A DNA stretch of 64,000 nucleotides from UBA5195 sp034432755 (GCA_034432755.1 DAOUBQ010000094.1:34131-98130); one strand, 5' to 3'; counted from the stretch's first letter, positions 9,482 to 18,076 are shown. Translations and numbers: made by a program. Notes: generated by a model not told the origin, from the sequence alone.

Positions 9482-9539
9482 TGTCCATTCCGCTTCTCCG
9501 TTTCATCCGTTGTCCATTCCGCTTCTCCGTTTCATCCGT
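9482..9539. repeat. Exact 29-bp tandem duplication ahead of the GT-C gene
   Basis: Two identical 29-base units (9482-9510 and 9511-9539) begin TGTCCATTCC and end TTTCATCCGT, followed by a partial third copy (TGTCCACTCC from 9540). A related CATCCGCTTCC segment precedes them at 9466. The copies contain no start codon in the downstream frame except at the last junction, where the TTG at 9539 opens the next gene. Confidence 0.85.
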
Positions 9540-11179
9540 TGTCCACTCCCTTGTTTCGCCCCCCCCTCATCCTCCTCCTGACCCTCAACCTGGCGGTCGG
9601 TTTTTTAACCTTTCCTCATTACGGACTCTCGTGGGATGAGCCGCTCTTCTACGACTATGCCGACTCCATCTGGAAGGCTTACACCCCCCAAGCCTTCTCC
9701 CCCGGCTTCAATTTTGACTCCGTTTACGGTCGCAGCCCCGACGACCATAAAATCTACGGCCCCGCCTACCTCCTGCTGGCGCGGCCCGTTCAACAAATGG
9801 TGATAACGCTTTTCAACGCAGATATGGCCTCCGCCTGGCACCTGGTCAACTTCCTCACCTTTCAAATCGGGCTGGTCGGTTTCTACCGCCTCGCGCGGCA
9901 CTGGTTCAACCCCTGGCCTGCCACCCTCACCACCGCCTTTTTGGCCTGGCAACCGGTCTTTTGGGGACACGCCTTCATCAACCCCAAAGACATGCCCTTT
10001 ATGGTCTTCTTTCTGTGGTCACTGACCCTCGGCCTGGAGATGGTGGATGCCATCACCGACCCAACCGCCTCAAACCGCCAAAAAGCAGCCAAAACCCTGC
10101 CCGCCGCCCTCCTGCTGGGCCTCACCAGCGCCATCCGCGTCATTGGCCCGCTGTCTGGGGCGTTAGTGGGGGCCTATTTTCTTCTAAAACAATTCCCCCA
10201 AAAATCGCCATTGCTGGTTCACCTCAAATCCTGGCTGCCCCTGCTGGCCTACGGCCTGCTCGCTATGCTCACCATGTACATTTTCTGGCCTTATCTGTGG
10301 GTGGACCCGGTCAATCGTCTTGTGGCAGTCCTCAAACACATGTCCAACAACCCCACCGAACTGGCAGTCCTATTCCTCGGCCAAATCTTTCGCGCCAACG
10401 ATATGCCGCGCCGCTACTTGCCGACCATGCTCACCTTGACACTCACTGAACCAACCTGGATTTTATTTATAGCAGGTATCTTTTTGGTTACACGCAAAAT
10501 CATTCAAAAAACCCTCGATTTCCGCGCCCCGCTGGTCATCTTGACACTGTTTGGATTCATGCTGGGCTACCTGCTCTATTTCACCCCCGCCATGTATGAC
10601 GGCTTCCGGCACTTCCTGTTCATCCTGCCGCCGGTTTTCCTGTTTTGCGGGTTTGTTTTTCAATGGCTGATAGAGTTCAAAGACACACCAGGTATGGAGA
10701 ATCTGCCCCAAAAACACCCTCTTAATAACATCTCTCCATTCCGTATCTTCCATGATTTCTTAAAACATAGCATCGTTGCGTTGTTGCTCCTGCCTGGGTT
10801 GCTCGGAATCTGGCACATGCACCCCTACGAATACGCCTACTACAACCAGTTTGCGGGCGGCGTTGGGGGCGCGTATCGTGTCTATGAAACGGAATACTGG
10901 CTGACGTGCTACAAAGAAGCCGTAGAGTGGGTAAAATATAACGAACCGAACACCACGCTCCACGTCCAGAGAGAATTGCCTCTCGCCGCCTACGATGCCG
11001 AAGGACTGAATCTCAAAGACCTGGCGCGTGAGACCGAATCCGACATCCAAACCGGCGACCTGCTGCTCTTCCACACCCGCGCCAACCTCGATATCCGCTC
11101 AACCTACCGTAAACTCCCCGTCGTAACCCGTTTTGGGCGCGACGGCGCAGAATTTTGCATCATCAAAAGGAAAGACTAA
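9539..11179 (+). CDS. GT-C/GT39-like membrane glycosyltransferase
   Basis: The 546-residue protein has about 11 membrane helices. The first large loop carries LSWDEPLFYDYADS, the acidic D-E pair typical of dolichyl-/polyprenyl-phosphate sugar transferases of the PMT/ArnT superfamily, and NPKDMPFM lies in a later loop. A C-terminal soluble domain of about 100 residues follows the last helix. No ATG is available near the start; the TTG at 9539 or the TTG at 9551 is likely used, both without a clear ribosome site and one inside the repeat. It directly abuts the next gene. Confidence 0.7.
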   Translation: MSTPLFRPPLILLLTLNLAVGFLTFPHYGLSWDEPLFYDYADSIWKAYTPQAFSPGFNFDSVYGRSPDDHKIYGPAYLLLARPVQQMVITLFNADMASAWHLVNFLTFQIGLVGFYRLARHWFNPWPATLTTAFLAWQPVFWGHAFINPKDMPFMVFFLWSLTLGLEMVDAITDPTASNRQKAAKTLPAALLLGLTSAIRVIGPLSGALVGAYFLLKQFPQKSPLLVHLKSWLPLLAYGLLAMLTMYIFWPYLWVDPVNRLVAVLKHMSNNPTELAVLFLGQIFRANDMPRRYLPTMLTLTLTEPTWILFIAGIFLVTRKIIQKTLDFRAPLVILTLFGFMLGYLLYFTPAMYDGFRHFLFILPPVFLFCGFVFQWLIEFKDTPGMENLPQKHPLNNISPFRIFHDFLKHSIVALLLLPGLLGIWHMHPYEYAYYNQFAGGVGGAYRVYETEYWLTCYKEAVEWVKYNEPNTTLHVQRELPLAAYDAEGLNLKDLARETESDIQTGDLLLFHTRANLDIRSTYRKLPVVTRFGRDGAEFCIIKRKD

Positions 11180-11794
11180 ATGCCCGGCCCTGCTTACCGC
11201 ATCGTCACCCCGCAACTCGTGTTGCGCTGCTACAACCCCGCCGACGCCCCGCTTCTGGCGGCCTCCATCACCGAAAGCCTCGAACACCTGCAACCCTGGA
11301 TGCCCTGGACCGCCGCCGAACCCGAACCACTCCAGGCCAAAATTGAGCGATTGCGCCGCTTTCGCGCCAACTTCGACCTCGGCCACGATTACATCTATGG
11401 CATCTTCAACCCACAAGAAAACCGCCTGCTGGGCGGAACCGGCCTGCACCCAAGAATCGGCAGCAACGCCCTCGAAATCGGCTACTGGATTCACAAAGAC
11501 TACATCGGGCGCGGTTACGCCACCGAAACCGCCGCAGCGCTGACCAAAGTAGCCTTCGAGATCAACCAGGTTGAACGGGTTGAAATCCACTGCGCAGTCG
11601 AAAACGCCCGCTCCGCTGCCGTGCCGCGCAAACTCGGCTTCCAACACGAAGCCACGCTCAAGAACCGCTGTTTTGCCAAAGGCCGCAAATGCGACCAGAT
11701 GGTCTGGAGCCTCTTCGCCGCCGAATACACTGTCAGTCCCGCCGCACAACTCGAAATCGCCGCCTACGATGCGGCAGAAAGGCGCATCCGATGA
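11180..11794 (+). CDS. RimJ/RimL-type GNAT acetyltransferase
   Basis: The 204-residue protein has the Acetyltransf_3 pattern: LVLRCYNPADAPLLAASI, then LEIGYWIHKDYIGRGYATETAAAL (acetyl-CoA loop G-R-G-Y-A) and VERVEIHCAVENARSAAVPRKLGF. Such enzymes acetylate N-termini of ribosomal proteins or small amines. It begins on the base after the stop of the glycosyltransferase gene and overlaps the next start by ATGA, so 9539-13322 reads as one operon. Confidence 0.85.
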   Translation: MPGPAYRIVTPQLVLRCYNPADAPLLAASITESLEHLQPWMPWTAAEPEPLQAKIERLRRFRANFDLGHDYIYGIFNPQENRLLGGTGLHPRIGSNALEIGYWIHKDYIGRGYATETAAALTKVAFEINQVERVEIHCAVENARSAAVPRKLGFQHEATLKNRCFAKGRKCDQMVWSLFAAEYTVSPAAQLEIAAYDAAERRIR

Positions 11795-12771
11795 CCACCC
11801 ACCGCCAACGCCTCGAAGCCTGCCTGGCCGGGGAAACCACCGACCGACCACCCGTCGCCCTGTGGCGACACTTCCCGGTTGATGACCAGCACCCCGACAC
11901 CCTCGCCGCCGCCACCCTCCAATGGCAAAATACCTTCGACTGGGACCTGGTCAAGGTCACGCCCGCTTCGTCCTACTGCCTTAAAGATTGGGGCATAGAA
12001 GATGCTTGGGAGGGAAATCCAGAAGGAACGCGCCGTTACACCAAGCGAATCATCACCTCACCCGAAGACTGGCCCCAACTGCCCGTGCTCGATGCCGACT
12101 CCCCCTACCTGGCCTTTCAATTAAGATGCCTTTCCATCCTGCGGGCCGAACTCGACCCCGATACCCCCCTCCTGCAAACCATCTTTTCGCCCCTCGCGCA
12201 GGCCAAAAACCTGGCTGGCGGCGAGACCTTGCTCGTTCACCTGCGCCAAAAACCCGACCTGGTCTGGCGCGGACTGGAAGTCATCGCCGAAAGCACGCGC
12301 CGCTTCATCCGCGCCGCACGCACGCTAGGACTGATTGACGGCATCTTCTACGCCGTCCAACACGCCCAGGCGCACCTGCTCACCAAAGACGAGTTTAACG
12401 AATTTGGGCGCGCCATTGACCTCTCAGTGCTGGAATCGGCCCGCCTGTTATGGTGCAACATGCTCCACATTCACGGCGAAAACATCTACTTCAACGCCCT
12501 GGCCGATTACCCCGTCCACTTCATCAACTGGCACGACCGCGACACCGCCCCCTCCCTGGCCGAAGCCCAAACCCGCACCCGCGCCGCTCTGTGCGGCGGA
12601 TTGCGCCGTGAAACCCTTGTCTATGGCACGCCCAACGACATCCTGGAAGAAGTCCAAAACGCCCTCGACCAGACCCGTGGACGCAAATTCATGCTCGGCA
12701 CCGGCTGCGTGGTTGAAACCATTGCCCCGTACGGCAACCTGCTGACGGTCCGAAAAGCGATGGAGGCGTAA
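11791..12771 (+). CDS. Uroporphyrinogen decarboxylase-family (URO-D) protein
   Basis: The 326-residue protein starts at the ATG at 11791, overlapping the previous stop; the upstream open frame is a shadow. It aligns in style with the URO-D superfamily (TTHRQRLEACLAGETTDRPPVALWRHFP at the start, a TIM-barrel rhythm, VHFINWHDRD, and a C-terminal FMLGTGCVVETIAPYGNL). The diagnostic HemE motif RPVWMMRQAGRY is replaced by RPPVALWRHFPVDDQ, so true heme-pathway activity is unlikely. Related members act in methyl or corrinoid transfer. It is the third gene of a coupled operon. Confidence 0.72.
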   Translation: MTTHRQRLEACLAGETTDRPPVALWRHFPVDDQHPDTLAAATLQWQNTFDWDLVKVTPASSYCLKDWGIEDAWEGNPEGTRRYTKRIITSPEDWPQLPVLDADSPYLAFQLRCLSILRAELDPDTPLLQTIFSPLAQAKNLAGGETLLVHLRQKPDLVWRGLEVIAESTRRFIRAARTLGLIDGIFYAVQHAQAHLLTKDEFNEFGRAIDLSVLESARLLWCNMLHIHGENIYFNALADYPVHFINWHDRDTAPSLAEAQTRTRAALCGGLRRETLVYGTPNDILEEVQNALDQTRGRKFMLGTGCVVETIAPYGNLLTVRKAMEA

Positions 12772-13322
12772 TGCTGCGCGTCATTGCCGGCAAGGCCAAA
12801 GGCCGCAAACTCAAATCGGTCCCTGGCGACACCACCCGCCCCGTCACCGACATGGTCAAAGAAGCGCTGTTCAACATCCTCGGCGGAGAGGTCATCGAAT
12901 CGAGCTGGTGGGACCTCTTTGGCGGCACAGGCGCCATCGGCATTGAAGCGCTCAGCCGTGGTGCGGCCTTCACCCGCTTTTCAGACCTCCACCGCCTGCC
13001 AATTGAAACCATCAAAGAGAACCTGAACACCTGCGGGTTCAACCAACAAGCCGAAGTCAAACGCGGCGACTCGCTCGCCATGCTGCGCGCTGCCCCCGAC
13101 CGACCGTTTGAGTACATCTACATTGCGCCACCCCAATACAAAGAAATCTGGTCGCAGGCCCTCAAACTGCTCGATGAAAACCCCGGCTGGCTGGCCGCAA
13201 CCGGCGAGGCAATTGTCCAGATTCACCCGCGCGAATACAAGGATTTGGACTTGGTCAACCTGCGAAAATCCGACGAACGCAAATACGGCAGCACCCTGCT
13301 GGTATTCTACGAAAAAGCGTAA
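12771..13322 (+). CDS. rsmD: 16S rRNA (guanine-966 N2)-methyltransferase RsmD-like
   Basis: The 183-residue protein begins LRVIAGKAKGRKLKSVPG and TRPVTDMVKEALFNIL, the classic RsmD N-terminus, followed by DLFGGTGAIGIEALSRGA (SAM-binding motif I). The catalytic motif IV, usually DPPY, reads APPQY here (YIYIAPPQYKEIW). The start ATG overlaps the URO-D stop by one base (TAATG). It should methylate G966 of 16S rRNA if the altered motif is tolerated. The usual neighbour coaD is absent. Confidence 0.85.
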   Translation: MLRVIAGKAKGRKLKSVPGDTTRPVTDMVKEALFNILGGEVIESSWWDLFGGTGAIGIEALSRGAAFTRFSDLHRLPIETIKENLNTCGFNQQAEVKRGDSLAMLRAAPDRPFEYIYIAPPQYKEIWSQALKLLDENPGWLAATGEAIVQIHPREYKDLDLVNLRKSDERKYGSTLLVFYEKA

Positions 13323-13358
13323 AACAGGATTCATTCCACGCAAACCAAGGAGGCCGAA

Positions 13359-13694
13359 ATGCTCGAAATCCTTAAAATCATCGCCGCTATCCTGACCATC
13401 GCTACCGGTGCGCTCAGTCTGTTTTCGCCGAAGTCTGTGCCTGGGTTTACCGGCTTACAGCCGGTCGGCGGACGAGGTCTCAGCGAAATCCGTTCCATCC
13501 TGGGCGGGCTTTTCATCGCATTGGGCATCGTCCCGCTCATTTTGGGTGGCGTTACCTACGAAATGCTCGGCTGGGCTTACCTGGGCATTGGCGCAGTGCG
13601 GCTGGTGAGCATTTTTATAGACAAAGCCAGTGAACGCTCCAACTGGATAAGCCTGGTTGTGGAAGTTGTGTTTGGCGTCATCCTGGTCTTATGA
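13359..13694 (+). CDS. Small membrane protein, DUF4345-like
   Basis: The 111-residue protein has four predicted helices (residues ~4-22, 45-63, 66-85, 92-110) and a conserved-looking PGFTGLQPVGGRGLSEIRSILGGLFIALG core, which resembles DUF4345 membrane proteins. AAGGAGG lies at the correct distance before the ATG. It follows rsmD after 36 bases and precedes the adenosine-specific kinase by 21. The function is unknown. Confidence 0.7.
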   Translation: MLEILKIIAAILTIATGALSLFSPKSVPGFTGLQPVGGRGLSEIRSILGGLFIALGIVPLILGGVTYEMLGWAYLGIGAVRLVSIFIDKASERSNWISLVVEVVFGVILVL

Positions 13695-13715
13695 AACCAA
13701 ATAGGAGATAACTTT

Positions 13716-14201
13716 ATGGAAATCAAACTCATCCAAATCGAAAAACCCGAACCCATCAACTTCATCCTCGGACAATCACACTTCATCAAAACCGTCGAAG
13801 ACCTCCACGAAGCCCTGGTCAATGCCGTGCCGGGCATTCAATTCGGCCTGGCCTTCTGCGAAGCAAGCGGAAAATGCCTGGTACGCACCAGCGGCACTAA
13901 CCAGGCCATGCTCGAACTGGCAACCCAAAACGCCCTGTCCATTGGCGCGGGCCACTCCTTTATCGTCTTTCTCGGCGAAGGCTTTTACCCCATTAACGTG
14001 CTAAACGCCATTAAAAACGTCCCCGAAGTCGCCCGGATTTTCTGCGCCACCGCCAACCCCACCCAGGTGCTGGTCGCCGAATCGGAGCAGGGGCGCGGTA
14101 TTCTCGGTGTAATTGACGGGCAATCGCCCAAAGGCGTTGAAGACGAAGAAGGCAAAAACTGGCGCAAAGGCTTCCTGCGCATGATTGGCTACAAACTCTA
14201 A
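13716..14201 (+). CDS. Adenosine-specific kinase family protein
   Basis: The 161-residue protein matches the adenosine-specific kinase family (PF04008, known from Pyrobaculum PAE2307) in length and motifs: INFILGQSHFIKTVEDLHEAL, GIQFGLAFCEASGKCLVR, GHSFIVFLGEGFYPINVLNAIKNVPEVARIFCATANP and RGILGVIDGQSPKGVE. The family binds adenosine/AMP nucleosides; its physiological role in bacteria is uncertain. AGGAG lies before the ATG. It probably ends the operon starting near 9539. Confidence 0.85.
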   Translation: MEIKLIQIEKPEPINFILGQSHFIKTVEDLHEALVNAVPGIQFGLAFCEASGKCLVRTSGTNQAMLELATQNALSIGAGHSFIVFLGEGFYPINVLNAIKNVPEVARIFCATANPTQVLVAESEQGRGILGVIDGQSPKGVEDEEGKNWRKGFLRMIGYKL

Positions 14202-14314
14202 ATACCAGGGGGAGACACAAAGAGAGATGGAGTCAAGAAAACATCCTGTTCATCCTGTTAAACAAATTGTTGCAAACGCTAACAAAAAAAGCCTTGATTT
14301 GCAAAAAACACCCC

Positions 14315-14343
14315 TTGACCCGACTCTGAGAACTCAATAGAAT
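14315..14343 (+). promoter_or_regulatory. Promoter for the LuxS/cyclase/UbiA operon
   Basis: TTGACC (14315-14320) and TAGAAT (14338-14343) are spaced by exactly 17 bases. The site lies about 50 bases before the first gene of the Ebo-like cluster, which also has GGAG before its ATG. Confidence 0.72.
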
Positions 14344-14391
14344 TACAATTTAATTGCACTTTTTAAGTCACCCAATGGAGAACCAACTCCG

Positions 14392-15624
14392 ATGATTCAA
14401 CTTGCCTACAGCACCTTTGGCCTGACCAATCTTAAATTTCTGACCGCCATTGACGAAGTCGAAAACGCTGGCTACCCTGGCATCGAAATTTCCTTTCACC
14501 GTGAGCAGTTCAACCCCTTCGACCTGAGCGATGACGACCTTGCCAACGTCAAGAAACGCCTCGATTCAGGCCGTGTCAAGGCCGCCTGCGTTGCCACCGC
14601 CTCACACTTCTTCACGCCCCAGCGCCCACACGAACCATCCCTCATGTCGCCCGACCTGGCCGGGCGCAAACGGCGCATCGCGCTCGTCAAACGCGGCATC
14701 CACGTCGCCCGCCAACTGGGGGTCCACCTCGTCACCTTTGGCAGCGGCTTCATCCGCGAGGAACACGTCAACAACCCCTCCATCAACCCGCGCGAACTGC
14801 TCATAGACAGCATTCAGCAATGCCTGGCCGAAATCCGGCCCGATGAAGACCTGACCTTGCTCATCGAACCCGAACCCGGCATGTACATCGAAACCATGCA
14901 ACAGGGGTTATCACTGGTCGAAGAACTCAACTCGCCACACTTCCGCCTGCATGTAGATATTCTGCACTCCTACTGCTCCGAAAAGAACTACATCGAAGCC
15001 CTGGCCCAGGCCGCGCCCTACATCAAGTACCTGCACATTTCAGATGCCCAACAAGGCTATAACCTGAAAATCATCAAAGACGCCGAAAATCTGTCCTTCG
15101 ACCTCGATTTTGCCTCTTACCTGGTCTATTTTCCACAAACAGCCGATTACCTGCTGCTCGACCGAAACTTTCCGCGCTATTTTTGTGACACCCCCCTCAG
15201 CGTTTCCCAACGCAAGCGGCTCGATGACCTGCTGGCGAAAAGCGGAATCCAGAAAGCCCTCGAAATTGTCCACTACCCCAGCCTCTACGCCGGCGCATCT
15301 GACTTCGACGACGAATTTTTCACCTACTGGATTTCCGTCCCCGGGTTGAGTTACGACGTGCTGGAGCGAACCAAACCCATCTTGGGCTACCTGCGCGGAG
15401 TCAAAAGCCCGCAATTGGTAGACAAGCGCATCGCCAACACCCTGACCGGCATCGTCCACTTTCACGAAATCCCCGGCGAAGGCACGCTCAACTTTGCCGC
15501 CAGTTTCAAAGCCCTGGCCGAAAACGGATTCGACGGCTACGGCGCGGTCGAGCTATACCACCACGTCGAATCGTGGCAAAAGGCGCTCCACGAGAGTTAC
15601 CAGCATTTGTCGCAATTTGTATAA
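14392..15624 (+). CDS. TIM-barrel protein, xylose isomerase-like / EboE-like
   Basis: The 410-residue protein has an AP-endonuclease-2/xylose isomerase-like barrel (opening IQLAYSTFGLTNLKFLTAIDEVENAGYPGIEIS) with likely metal ligands in LLIEPEPGMYIE, FRLHVDILHSY and LHISDA. A C-terminal extension includes TLTGIVHFHEIPGEGTLNF and GYGAVELYHH. Enzymes of this fold isomerise or epimerise sugar phosphates. It heads an operon with LuxS, a sugar-phosphate cyclase, a methyltransferase and UbiA, which is the setting of EboE in Ebo clusters. Its own reaction is unknown; assignment to Ebo is inference. Confidence 0.75.
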   Translation: MIQLAYSTFGLTNLKFLTAIDEVENAGYPGIEISFHREQFNPFDLSDDDLANVKKRLDSGRVKAACVATASHFFTPQRPHEPSLMSPDLAGRKRRIALVKRGIHVARQLGVHLVTFGSGFIREEHVNNPSINPRELLIDSIQQCLAEIRPDEDLTLLIEPEPGMYIETMQQGLSLVEELNSPHFRLHVDILHSYCSEKNYIEALAQAAPYIKYLHISDAQQGYNLKIIKDAENLSFDLDFASYLVYFPQTADYLLLDRNFPRYFCDTPLSVSQRKRLDDLLAKSGIQKALEIVHYPSLYAGASDFDDEFFTYWISVPGLSYDVLERTKPILGYLRGVKSPQLVDKRIANTLTGIVHFHEIPGEGTLNFAASFKALAENGFDGYGAVELYHHVESWQKALHESYQHLSQFV

Positions 15625-15646
15625 TCCCAACAAATCAGCAAAATAA

Positions 15647-15712
15647 CACGAAGGCACAAGGGTCACAAAAAAAGACCTTAACAAAACCCTTGTGTTTTTT
15701 GTGTCCTTCGTG
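15647..15712 (+). repeat. CACGAAGG inverted repeat with attenuator-like hairpin
   Basis: CACGAAGG (15647-15654) pairs with CCTTCGTG (15705-15712), and CACAAGGGT (15655-15663) pairs with ACCCTTGTG (15686-15694), the latter followed by six T. It sits in the gap between the TIM-barrel gene and luxS. It may act as a partial terminator setting luxS expression or be a dispersed CACGAAGG-type repeat; related text recurs near 46200. Confidence 0.6.
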
Positions 15713-15732
15713 CTTCAAACCAGGAGTTACCC

Positions 15733-16215
15733 ATGTTCAACTACCAAACTCTCGGCTGGGACCCCGCCACAGTGGGTGAGCTCGACCACCGCCTGCTCAA
15801 AGCCCCGCGCGTCAAACTACGCTCAGCCAACCCCGGCCCCAACGGCGATGTCGTCTATTGCGTAGATTTACGCGTCAACAAACCCAATGCCGGGCAATAT
15901 CTCACCAGCACCGAACTGCACTCTGTCGAACATTTCCTGCTCGAAGGCTTGCAGCGTTACCTGCCCCAAAACTTTCTGTCCATCGGCATCATGGGCTGTC
16001 AGACCGGTTTCTACATCGTTCTGCAAAACGAAGGTCGGGCCGATAAAATCTGTGAAACGCTCGAAAACATCTTCAAAGACATGCAAAGTGCCACGGAAGT
16101 GCCATACAGCAACATCGAACAATGCGGCAATTACCAAAATCACAACCTGGAACAGGCGCAAGCAGTCGCCCGCCGCATCCTGGCCGCCAGAGCAGAGTGG
16201 CTCGACATCGTATGA
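15733..16215 (+). CDS. luxS: LuxS-family S-ribosylhomocysteine lyase
   Basis: The 160-residue protein matches LuxS in length and order of motifs: LDHRLLKAPRVKLRS, GPNGDVVYCVDLRVNKPN, ELHSVEHFLLEGL, ISIGIMGCQTGFY-like segment and IEQCGNYQNHNLEQA. Metal ligands H63, H67 and C131, general base E66 and catalytic C89 are all present, so activity is expected: S-ribosylhomocysteine to homocysteine plus DPD (the AI-2 precursor). It overlaps the cyclase start by ATGA, so it is co-translated with a biosynthetic gene rather than a methionine-cycle gene. No Pfs/MTAN gene is in the window. Confidence 0.87.
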   Translation: MFNYQTLGWDPATVGELDHRLLKAPRVKLRSANPGPNGDVVYCVDLRVNKPNAGQYLTSTELHSVEHFLLEGLQRYLPQNFLSIGIMGCQTGFYIVLQNEGRADKICETLENIFKDMQSATEVPYSNIEQCGNYQNHNLEQAQAVARRILAARAEWLDIV

Positions 16216-17351
16216 GCCACACACATCCACACTGGCGCGTCACCTACCAGCGCCCCATTGAATACGAAATCGTCAACGCGCCCGGCCTGTTTCAGCCCGA
16301 TAACCTCGCCTTGCTGGCCAGAAGCCGAATCGAAAACGGACGGCGCTTTGTGGTGGTAGATAGCAACGTTTTCCGGCACTTTGGCGAAGCCATTCAGTCA
16401 TACTTCGATTATCACCGCATCCGCGCCAAAATTGTCACCTTCCCTGGCGGCGAAGAACACAAGACCATCGATTCTTACCTCAGTATTCTCTACGAGCTAG
16501 ATTCCTTCCCCATCCACCGCCGCGACGAACCGATACTCGCCATCGGCGGCGGCGTACTGACCGATGTGGTCGGCTTCATCGCCAGCACCTACCGCCGCAG
16601 CGTGCCGCATATCAAAGTGCCAACCACGCTCATGGGCTATATAGACGCCTCCGTCGGCATCAAAACCGGCCTCAACTTCAACGGCCACAAAAACCGCCTG
16701 GGTTCCTTCGAGCCGCCCCTGCGCGTCTTACTCGACCGCGCCTTTCTGCGCACCTTACCGCATCGTCACATCTTAAACGGCGTGTGCGAAATCATCAAAC
16801 TCGCCATCATCAAAGACGCCGATCTGTTTGACCTGCTCGAAACCGACGGCCCACAAAGCGTAGCCGCCAACTTTCAAGATGAGCCCGGCAGCCAGATTCT
16901 CAACCGCGCCATCGGAGGCATGATTGAAGAACTACAGCCGAACCTCTACGAAGAAAATCTCTCCCGCCGGGTAGATTTCGGCCACACCTTCAGTTACGGA
17001 CTGGAAACCCGCCACGAAGCGCATCTTTTACACGGCGAAGCCGTGCTGCTCGACATCTTAACCTCCAGCATGATTGCCTTGGAACGCGGCCTGCTCACCG
17101 AATACGAACTAGGGCGCATCTTTGGCCTGGTTCAGCGCCTGGGCATTCACCTCAACCTCAACCTGCTCGACCCTACCCTGATGTGGGACAACCTGCTGGA
17201 GCGCGTTGAACATCGAAACGGCTATCAGCGCGTCCCCATGCCCGATGGCATTGGGCGCTGCGTTTTTCTTAACGACATCACCCACCAGGAAATTGAACGC
17301 GCAGTCGTTGGCCTTAAGCATGTTTCAGGGCAGCAAACATTTCCCCTTTGA
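16212..17351 (+). CDS. Sugar-phosphate cyclase (DHQ synthase/EEVS superfamily, EboD-like)
   Basis: The 379-residue protein carries the superfamily core at residues ~108-165: ILAIGGGVLTDVVGF, ASTYRRSVPHIKVPTTL, YIDASVGIKTGLNF and GHKNRLGSFEPP. Metal ligands are in CEIIK, DFGHTF and LLHGEAV. The ASTYRR, KTG(L/V)N and GHKNRLG features resemble 2-epi-5-epi-valiolone synthases and EboD rather than shikimate-pathway AroB. It probably cyclises a C7 sugar phosphate using NAD. It overlaps luxS by 4 bases and the next open frame at its stop. The true substrate needs biochemical proof. Confidence 0.85.
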   Translation: MSHTHPHWRVTYQRPIEYEIVNAPGLFQPDNLALLARSRIENGRRFVVVDSNVFRHFGEAIQSYFDYHRIRAKIVTFPGGEEHKTIDSYLSILYELDSFPIHRRDEPILAIGGGVLTDVVGFIASTYRRSVPHIKVPTTLMGYIDASVGIKTGLNFNGHKNRLGSFEPPLRVLLDRAFLRTLPHRHILNGVCEIIKLAIIKDADLFDLLETDGPQSVAANFQDEPGSQILNRAIGGMIEELQPNLYEENLSRRVDFGHTFSYGLETRHEAHLLHGEAVLLDILTSSMIALERGLLTEYELGRIFGLVQRLGIHLNLNLLDPTLMWDNLLERVEHRNGYQRVPMPDGIGRCVFLNDITHQEIERAVVGLKHVSGQQTFPL

Positions 17352-17371
17352 AAGGTATCTTTCTTAATCCC

Positions 17372-18076
17372 ATGAATTCGCTCAGCAATGCCGACCAACA
17401 AGAAATCACCAAGTTCGACAACGTCTCACAAATCTGGTGGGACCCTAAAGGCGAGATGGGCACCCTGCACACCATCAACCCCTTGCGCACCCGATTCATC
17501 ATGGACCATATCAAAACGCCCAACCCACGCATTCTGGACGTGGGTTGCGGCGGCGGGATTCTCTCCGAAGCCCTGGCCAAAGCCGGCGCGCAAGTCACCG
17601 GTATTGACCTCTCGCTGCCCTCGCTCGAAGTCGCCCGCCAACACGCTCAGGCCGGGGGGCTGCACATCAGCTATCGCGCCGTTACCGCCGAAGAACTGGC
17701 AGCCGAACAACCCGAATCGTTCGACGCCGTGACCTGCATGGAAATGCTCGAACACGTCCCCGACCCTGCCAAAGTCATCGCTGCCTGCGCTCGGGCCGTC
17801 AAACCAGGCGGACGGGTCTTCTTCTCCACCATCAACCGCACGCTCAAATCGTTGGTGGCGGTCATCCTGATTGGCGAAAACATTTTGCGCCTGCTGCCGC
17901 GCGGCACGCATGAGTATCGGAAACTCATTCGTCCCATCGAGTTGAAAACCTGGTCGAAACAGGCCGGTTTAGAATTCGTGCAAATTGCCAGCCTGATATA
18001 CAATCCACTCACCGGAAACTTTAAAGTAACCTATGACAAAGAAGACATGAACTACATGGCCTATTTTGTCAAATAG
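17372..18076 (+). CDS. UbiG-like SAM-dependent O-methyltransferase
   Basis: The protein is 234 residues from the ATG at 17372; a TTG at 17348 overlapping the cyclase stop would add eight residues. The start resembles UbiG (ADQQEITKFDNVSQIWWDPKGEMGTLHTINPLR), followed by SAM motif I (ILDVGCGGGILSEALAKAG), EMLEHVPDP and a GGRVFFSTINRT motif. UbiG methylates polyprenyl-catechol quinone precursors. Next to a cyclase and a UbiA prenyltransferase it probably methylates a prenylated cyclitol or quinone-like product, which is inference. Confidence 0.85.
   Translation: MNSLSNADQQEITKFDNVSQIWWDPKGEMGTLHTINPLRTRFIMDHIKTPNPRILDVGCGGGILSEALAKAGAQVTGIDLSLPSLEVARQHAQAGGLHISYRAVTAEELAAEQPESFDAVTCMEMLEHVPDPAKVIAACARAVKPGGRVFFSTINRTLKSLVAVILIGENILRLLPRGTHEYRKLIRPIELKTWSKQAGLEFVQIASLIYNPLTGNFKVTYDKEDMNYMAYFVK

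Noticed and set aside
11791..12771. HemE uroporphyrinogen decarboxylase
   Set aside because: The RPVWMMRQAGRY-type active-site motif is missing, so only the URO-D superfamily is supported.
16212..17351. 3-dehydroquinate synthase AroB
   Set aside because: Motifs and operon fit valiolone-type or EboD cyclases; no shikimate genes are nearby.
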